Source: Macrostomum hystrix
Lineage: Eukaryota; Platyhelminthes; Macrostomidae
DNA length: 64,000 bases
NCBI GenBank assembly: GCA_950097015.1
Contig: CATNEN010000004.1
Location: forward strand, 274,918-338,917
Reading direction: 5' to 3'
In this document: positions 56,985 through 64,000 of the stretch, piece by piece
Layout: every line of letters begins with the position of its first letter
Numbering within the stretch: the stretch's first letter is position 1
Translations under genes and position numbers: made by a program
Notes under the pieces: generated by a model
The model's database searches: none
Seen by the model: only the letters and a program-made list of their open reading frames with translations
Told to the model about the DNA's origin: nothing

Positions 56985-58021
56985 CTGGGGGATCATGGTA
57001 AACTGGGGGATAATTGTCAACTGGGGGATCATTGTCAACTGGAGGATCATTGTCAACTGGTGGATAATTGTCAACTGGGGGATAATTGTTAACTGGGGAA
57101 TCATCATCAAATGGGGGATTATGGTCAACTGGGGATCATCATCTATTGGGAGTCATCATCAAATGGGGGATAATAGTCAACTGAGAGATAATTGTCGACT
57201 GGGGGATCATTGTCAACTGGGGGATCATTGTCAACTTGGGGATCATTGTCAACTGGGAGATCATTGTCAACTGGGGATCATCATCTATTGGGAGTCATCA
57301 TCAAATGGGGGATAATAGTCAACTGAGAGATAATTGTCAACTGGGGGATCATTGTCAACTGGGGGATCATTGTCAACTTGGGGATCATTGTCAACTGGGA
57401 GATCATTGTCAACTGGGGATCATTGTCAACTGGGGGATCATTGTCAACTGGGGGATCATTGTCAACTGGGAGATCATTGTCAACTGGGGGATCATTGTCA
57501 ACTGGGGGATCATTGTCAACTGGGGGATCATTGTCAACTGGGGGATCATTGTCAACTGGGGATCATTGTCAACTGCGTGATCATCATCAACTGGGGCATC
57601 ATTGTCAACTGTGGGAACATTGTCAACTGGGGATCATCATCAATGGGGAGTCATCATTAACTGAGGGATCATCATCGATTGGGGGATTATTGTCAACTGG
57701 GGGATCATTGTCAACTTGCGGATCATTGTCAACTTGGGGATCATTGTCATGGTCAACTGGGGATCATCATCAATTGGGAGTCATCATCAAATGGGGGATC
57801 ATAGTCAACTGAGAGATAATTGTCGACTGGGGGATCATTGTCAACTGGGAGATCATTGTCAACTTTGGGATCATTCTCAACTGGGGGATCATTGTCAACT
57901 GGGGGTTCATTGTCAACTGGGGGATCATTGTCAACTGGGGGATCATTGTCAACTGGGGGATCATCATCAACTGGGAGAGCATCATCAACGGGGGGATCAT
58001 TGTCAACTGGGGGTTCATTGT
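56985..58021 (+). repeat. 18-bp minisatellite in B6
   Basis: Essentially a copy of 46359-47395 and 49378-50413. Confidence 0.94.
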
Positions 58022-58113
58022 AGCTTTAAAAAGCTGTAAATTCAGCTGCTAAAAAGTATATACTAGACGAATTAAAAGTATTTCTGCTCCCCGAAGGGGG
58101 GCAAAACTTGCTA

Positions 58114-58451
58114 TCTAATATACTAAAAATGAAAATCTTGCTTGCTTGCTTGTAATTGATTTTCTCCCGAACGGCTCAACCGATTTTCACAATTTCTTCA
58201 CCAAAAGATGCCAAATATGGGGACACATATACACGTATTTTTATTAAGCTTAATTCCATTGCCAAGGGGATTAAATATTCGAAAAACAGTTTTAAATAGG
58301 CCTTTCTAATGCATTCTTGTTTTCAGCTTGTGCACAGTGAGGCCTCCAGTGCCAAATTTAATGATTGCATCAGAGCCAGTTCTGATAACGCACGCGCGTA
58401 CTGATAAGAACTCACAGAGAGGCTACCCAGAGGGTAGCGAAGGGCAGCTAG
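58114..58451 (+). mobile_element. Short Helitron-like element A7 (338 bp)
   Basis: Same as A1 and A2, with CTAG at 58448-58451 followed by TCCTTTATTATT. Confidence 0.85.
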
Positions 58452-60681
58452 TCCTTTATTATTATTTTTTTTTTTTATATACTAAAATTCAAAACTATAT
58501 TTCTATCTATCTATCTATATATATATACGAAAAATTGATTTTCTCCCGAACGGCTCAACCGATTTTCACCATTTCTTCACCAAAAGATGCCAAATATGGG
58601 GACAATTATACACGTATTTTTATTAAGCTTAACTTTATTGCTAAGGGGATTAAATATTCGAAAAACATGATTTTTCAAAGGTCAAACCATCTTGGCCTAT
58701 TGAGAATTTCACTGACAGCCACTGAGTTAGAATTGCATCGTCGAATTGCGCAACAACCCCTAGCTGATTGAATTTGAAGCCTGCACTCTGGAGACAAATT
58801 AGAAATAAATGTACACAACCAACCGCGAGACTGAGTGTACTCTATTTTCTTACTTCATTGTACAAAGCCAGAACTTTGAAAATTCATTTTATAAGGCTGA
58901 TTTTTGCACCCACTAACCAAAAGTCGGAATAGCCGATGTGTAGGCACCAGGAATAAGTTAGGCTAGGCTAGGGTTCGATTCTGCACTGCGTCAAATCATT
59001 TAGACTAATTTTCAGCCAGTAGTGATTGAAGATTATTTTAATTTATTTTTTTCATTTCGTAAATAAAAAATCATAAATCATAGCAAATCTGAGTTTGAAT
59101 CATGGCTAAACCAGATTTTGAATCATGGCTAAATCAGAGTTTGAATCATGGCAAAGCCAGAGTTTGAATCATAGCTAACTAGAGTTTGAATCAAGGCTAA
59201 ACCAGAGTTTGAATCATGGCTAACCCAGAGTTTGAATCATGGCTAAACCAGAGTTTGAATCATGGTAAAGCCAGAGTTTGAATCATAGCTAACTAGAGTT
59301 TGAATCAAGGCTAAACCAGAGTTTGAATCATGGCTAAACCAGAGTCTGAATCATGGCTAAACCAGGGTTTGAATCATAGCTAAACCAGAGTCTGAATCAT
59401 GGCTAAACCAGGGTTTGAATGAAGGCAAAAAATTTTTTTTGTCATTGTATCGAATTCTCTAACTTTTGATTTTGTTATCTTATAACATCATAATGATATT
59501 CAATTAATTCATTTATTTGTTGTTCTCAATTTTCTACAAAAGCAGCTAATATAAATATTCAACTGGCAAAAATTGTCAACTGAGGATCATTATCAATAGG
59601 GAGTAATCATCAAATGAGGGATCATGGTCAACTGGGGGATCATCATCAATGGGGATTGTCATCAAATCTGGGATCATGGTCAACTGGGGGATCATTATCA
59701 ATGGGGATTGTCATCAAATCTGGGATCATTGTCAACTGGGGGATCATTGTCAACGGGGGGAACATTGTCAACTGGGGATCATCATCAATGGGGATTATCA
59801 TCAAATCGGGGATCATGGTCAAATGGGGGATCATCATCAACTGGGGGATCATTGTCAACGGGGGGAACATTGTCCACTGGGGATCATCATCAATGGGGAT
59901 TGTCATCAAATCTGGGATCATTGTCAACTGGGGGATCATTGTCAACGGGGGGAACATTGTCAACTGGGGGATCATTGTCAACTGGGGATCATCATCAATG
60001 GGGATTATCATCAAATAGGGGATCATGGTCAACTGGGGGATCATGGTCAACTGGGGGATCATGGTCAACTGGGGGATCATTGTCAACTGGGGATCATTGT
60101 CATCTGGGGATCATTTTCAACTGGGGATCATTGTCAACGGGGGGAACATTGTCAACTGGTGATCATCATCAATGGGGATTATCATCAAATAGGGAATCAT
60201 GGTCAACTGGGGGATCATGGTCAACTGGGGGATCATGGTCAACTGGGGGATCATTGTCAACTGGGGATCATTGTCATCTGGGGGATCATTTTCAACTGGG
60301 GGATCATTGTCTACTGGGGATCATGGTCAACTGGGGATCATTGTCAACTGGGGGATCATCATCAACTGGGGGATCATTGTCAACGGGGGGAACATTGTCA
60401 ACTGGGGATCATCATCAATGGGGATTGTCATCAAATCTGGGATCATTGTCAACTGGGGGATCATTGTCAACGGGGGGGAACATTGTCAACTGGGGGATCA
60501 TTGTCAACTGGGGATCATCATCAATGGGGATTATCATCAAATAGGGGATCATGGTCAACTGGGGGATCATGGTCAACTGGGGGATCATGGTCAACTGGGG
60601 GATCATGGTCAACTGGGGGATCATTGTCAACTGATAAGAACTCACAGAGAGGCTACCCAGAGGGTAGCGAAGGGCAGCTAG
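58452..60681 (+). mobile_element. Helitron-like element B7 with hybrid A-type 3' end
   Basis: B head, a short 23-bp array (59086-59425), a 150-bp AT-rich segment (about 59430-59575), then an 18-bp array. At about 60628 the array switches to the last 55 bp of an A element (CTGATAAGAACTCACAGAG, GCTACCC-AGA-GGGTAGC hairpin, CTAG) instead of the B tail. Confidence 0.78.
59572..60628 (+). repeat. 18-bp minisatellite in B7
   Basis: CTGGGGGATCATTGTCAA units mixed with ATCATCAATGGGGATT and AACGGGGGGAACATTG variants; a different variant set from B2, B3 and B6 but the same as B8. Confidence 0.93.
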
Positions 60682-63484
60682 TCCTTTATTATTATTATTT
60701 TTTTTTATATACTAAAATTCAAAACTATATTTCTATCTATCTATCTATATATATATACGAAAAATTGATTTTCTCCCGAACGGCTCAACCGATTTTCACC
60801 ATTTCTTCACCAAAAGATGCCAAATATGGGGACAATTATACACGTATTTTTATTAAGCTTAACTTTATTGCTAAGGGGATTAAATATTCGAAAAACATGA
60901 TTTTTCAAAGGTCAAACCATCTTGGCCTATTGAGAATTTCACTGACAGCCACTGAGTTAGAATTGCATCGTCGAATTGCGCAACAACCCCTAGCTGATTG
61001 AATTTGAAGCCTGCACTCTGGAGACAAATTAGAAATAAATGTACACAACCAACCGCGAGACTGAGTGTACTCTATTTTCTTACTTCATTGTACAAAGCCA
61101 GAACTTTGAAAATTCATTTTATAAGGCTGATTTTTGCACCCACTAACCAAAAGTCGGAATAGCCGATGTGTAGGCACCAGGAATAAGTTAGGCTAGGCTA
61201 GGGTTCGATTCTGCACTGCGTCAAATCATTTAGACTAATTTTCAGCCAGTAGTGATTGAAGATTATTTTAATTTATTTTTTTCATTTCGTAAATAAAAAA
61301 TCATAAATCATAGCAAATCTGAGTTTGAATCATGGCTAAACCAGATTTTGAATCATGGCTAAATCAGAGTTTGAATCATGGCAAAGCCAGAGTTTGAATC
61401 ATAGCTAACTAGAGTTTGAATCAAGGCTAAACCAGAGTTTGAATCATGGCTAACCCAGAGTTTGAATCATGGCTAAACCAGAGTTTGAATCATGGTAAAG
61501 CCAGAGTTTGAATCATAGCTAACTAGAGTTTGAATCAAGGCTAAACCAGAGTTTGAATCATGGTAAAGCCAGAGTTTGAATCATGGCTAAACCAGGGTTT
61601 GAATCATAGCTAAACCAGAGTCTGAATCATGGCTAACCCAGAGTTTGAATCATGGCTAAACCAGAGTTTGAATCATGGTAAAGCCAGAGTTTGAATCATA
61701 GCTAACTAGAGTTTGAATCAAGGCTAAACCAGAGTTTGAATCATGGCTAAACCAGAGTCTGAATCATGGCTAAACCAGGGTTTGAATCATAGCTAAACCA
61801 GAGTCTGAATCATGGCTAAACCAGGGTTTGAATGAAGGCAAAAAATTTTTTTTGTCATTGTATCGAATTCTCTAACTTTTGATTTTGTTATCTTATAACA
61901 TCATAATGATATTCAATTAATTCATTTATTTGTTGTTCTCAATTTTCTACAAAAGCAGCTAATATAAATATTCAACTGGCAAAAATTGTCAACTGAGGAT
62001 CATTATCAATAGGGAGTAATCATCAAATGAGGGATCATGGTCAACTGGGGGATCATCATCAATGGGGATTGTCATCAAATCTGGGATCATGGTCAACTGG
62101 GGGATCATTATCAATGGGGATTGTCATCAAATCTGGGATCATTGTCAACTGGGGGATCATTGTCAACGGGGGGAACATTGTCAACTGGGGATCATCATCA
62201 ATGGGGATTATCATCAAATCGGGGATCATGGTCAAATGGGGGATCATCATCAACTGGGGGATCATTGTCAACGGGGGGAACATTGTCCACTGGGGATCAT
62301 CATCAATGGGGATTGTCATCAAATCTGGGATCATTGTCAACTGGGGGATCATTGTCAACGGGGGGAACATTGTCAACTGGGGGATCATTGTCAACTGGGG
62401 ATCATCATCAATGGGGATTATCATCAAATAGGGGATCATGGTCAACTGGGGGATCATGGTCAACTGGGGGATCATGGTCAACTGGGGGATCATTGTCAAC
62501 TGGGGATCATTGTCATCTGGGGATCATTTTCAACTGGGGATCATTGTCAACGGGGGGAACATTGTCAACTGGTGATCATCATCAATGGGGATTATCATCA
62601 AATAGGGAATCATGGTCAACTGGGGGATCATGGTCAACTGGGGGATCATGGTCAACTGGGGGATCATTGTCAACTGGGGATCATTGTCATCTGGGGGATC
62701 ATTTTCAACTGGGGGATCATTGTCTACTGGGGATCATGGTCAACTGGGGATCATTGTCAACTGGGGGATCATCATCAACTGGGGGATCATTGTCAACGGG
62801 GGGAACATTGTCAACTGGGGATCATCATCAATGGGGATTGTCATCAAATCTGGGATCATTGTCAACTGGGGGATCATTGTCAACGGGGGGAACATTGTCA
62901 ACTGGGGGATCATTGTCAACTGGGGATCATCATCAATGGGGATTATCATCAAATAGGGGATCATGGTCAACTGGGGGATCATGGTCAACTGGGGGATCAT
63001 GGTCAACTGGGGGATCATGGTCAACTGGGGGATCATTGTCAACTGGGGATCATTTTCAACTGGGGATCATTGTCAACGGGGGGAACATTGTCAACTGGTG
63101 ATCATCATCAATGGGGATTATCATCAAATAGGGAATCATGGTCAACTGGGGGATCATGGTCAACTGGGGGATCATGGTCAACTGGGGGATCATTGTCAAC
63201 TGGGGATCATTGTCATCTGGGGGATCATTTTCAACTGGGGGATCATTGTCTACTGGGGATCATGGTCAACTGGGGATCATTGTCAACTGGGGGATCATTG
63301 TTAACTGGGGGATCATTGTCAACTGGGGTATCATTGCCAACTGGGGGATCAATCTCATCTGGGGGATCAATGTCATCTGGGGGATCATTGTAGCTTTAAA
63401 AAGCTGTAAATTCAGCTGCTTAAAAGTATATACTAGACGAATTAAAATTATTTCTGCTCCCCGAAGGGGGGCAAAACTTGCTAG
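60682..63484 (+). mobile_element. Helitron-like element B8 (about 2.8 kb)
   Basis: Near-duplicate of B7 (head, 23-bp array 61316-61838, AT-rich segment, 18-bp array 61985-63390) but ending in the normal B tail with the CTCCCC-GAA-GGGG hairpin and CTAG at 63481-63484. Confidence 0.8.
61985..63390 (+). repeat. 18-bp minisatellite in B8
   Basis: Same variant order as B7 for the first kilobase, with an extra internal duplication of about 350 bp near 62950-63290. Confidence 0.93.
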
Positions 63485-63824
63485 TCTAATATACTAAAAA
63501 TGAAAATCTTGTATGTTTGTATGTTTGTATGTTTGCAATCGACTAGCTCCCGAACGGCTCAACCGATTTTCGCAATTCCTTCGCCAAAAGATCACAAATG
63601 GGCCGGAATCGGTACACGTATTTTTATTAAGCTTAATTCCATTGCCAAGGGGATTAAATATTCGAAAAACTGTTTTAAATAGGCTTTTCTAATGCATTAT
63701 TGTTTTCAGCTTGTGCACAGTGAGGCCTCCAGTGCCAATTTTTATGATTGCATCAGAGCCAGTTTTGATAACGAACTGATAAGAACTCCAGTGAGGCTAC
63801 CCAGAGGGTAGCGAAGGCAGCTAG
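63485..63824 (+). mobile_element. Short Helitron-like element A8 (340 bp)
   Basis: Starts TCTAATATAC immediately after B8's CTAG and ends with its own hairpin and CTAG at 63821-63824. Confidence 0.87.
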
Positions 63825-64000
63825 TCTAATATACTAAAAATGAAAATCTTGCTTGCTTGCAATCGACTGGCTCCCGAACGGCTCAACCGATTTTCACAAT
63901 TCCTTCGCCAAAAGATCACAAATGGGCCCGAATCGGTACACGTATTTTTTTAAGCTTAATTCCATTGCCAAGGGGATGTAATATTCGAAAAACTGTTTAA
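63825..64000 (+). mobile_element. Short Helitron-like element A9, truncated by window end
   Basis: TCTAATATACTAAAAATG begins at the base after A8's CTAG, a second consecutive head-to-tail junction. The 3' end is outside the window. Confidence 0.8.

Larger units (their letters stand above)
53061..58113 (+). mobile_element. Helitron-like element B6 (about 5.1 kb) with nested A6
   Basis: Third copy of the 934-bp head; here nested A6 is 53583-53909 and 4 bp shorter than A4. It continues without interruption into the 23-bp array (54000-56984), the 18-bp array (56985-58021) and the B tail ending CTTGCTA, then joins the next A element. Confidence 0.75.

Overview
This is a stretch of animal nuclear genome, not a bacterial or viral replicon. 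It holds spliced genes with GT-AG introns, a Src-type tyrosine kinase, Rab7, a TRP channel and several classes of eukaryotic transposon. The mix of GC-rich coding exons, very heavy minisatellite load, Jockey/I-type LINEs and Helitrons would fit a free-living flatworm such as Macrostomum. That assignment is inference; no species-diagnostic sequence was recognised.

Layout. 1-2969: 5' part of a minus-strand non-LTR retrotransposon, cut by the window edge. 2970-9640: minisatellites with 16-, 17-, 20- and 23-bp periods around a small patch of broken coding sequence (ankyrin-like and possibly caspase-like). 10234-12054 (+): two-exon Src-family kinase. 12.1-17.0 kb: four more minisatellites. 17202-18211 (-): two-exon Rab7. 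18.2-20.4 kb: AT-rich and unassigned. 20434-22751: internally deleted Ty3/gypsy element with 5-bp target duplications. 23525-23825: tRNA-derived SINE with 15-bp duplications. 24370-30612 (-): complete but frameshifted LINE with 12-bp duplications, nested in one arm of an inverted-repeat element (24241-31600). 33032-40552 (-): ion-channel gene with about 30 ankyrin repeats and a TRPM-like pore, carrying two single-base frameshifts. 41023-64000: head-to-tail and nested Helitron-like elements, all in + orientation, with no transposase visible.

The three host genes act separately (tyrosine-kinase signalling, late endosome/lysosome traffic, cation channel) and nothing suggests co-regulation. The recurring theme is tandem repeats everywhere. 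Two of the three coding introns consist largely of a private minisatellite. The larger Helitron-like elements each carry the same ordered pair of minisatellites (23 bp, then 18 bp).

Most notable points: (i) a Helitron tandem array in which one 5' module is paired with two different 3' terminators of the same geometry (7-bp stem, 3-nt loop, 8-9-nt spacer, CTAG), including a hybrid copy; (ii) an ankyrin-rich channel with a TRPM-like pore; (iii) two LINEs with clearly divergent proteins but a nearly identical 5' UTR built of 97-bp monomers. All repeat lengths depend on the assembly being right.
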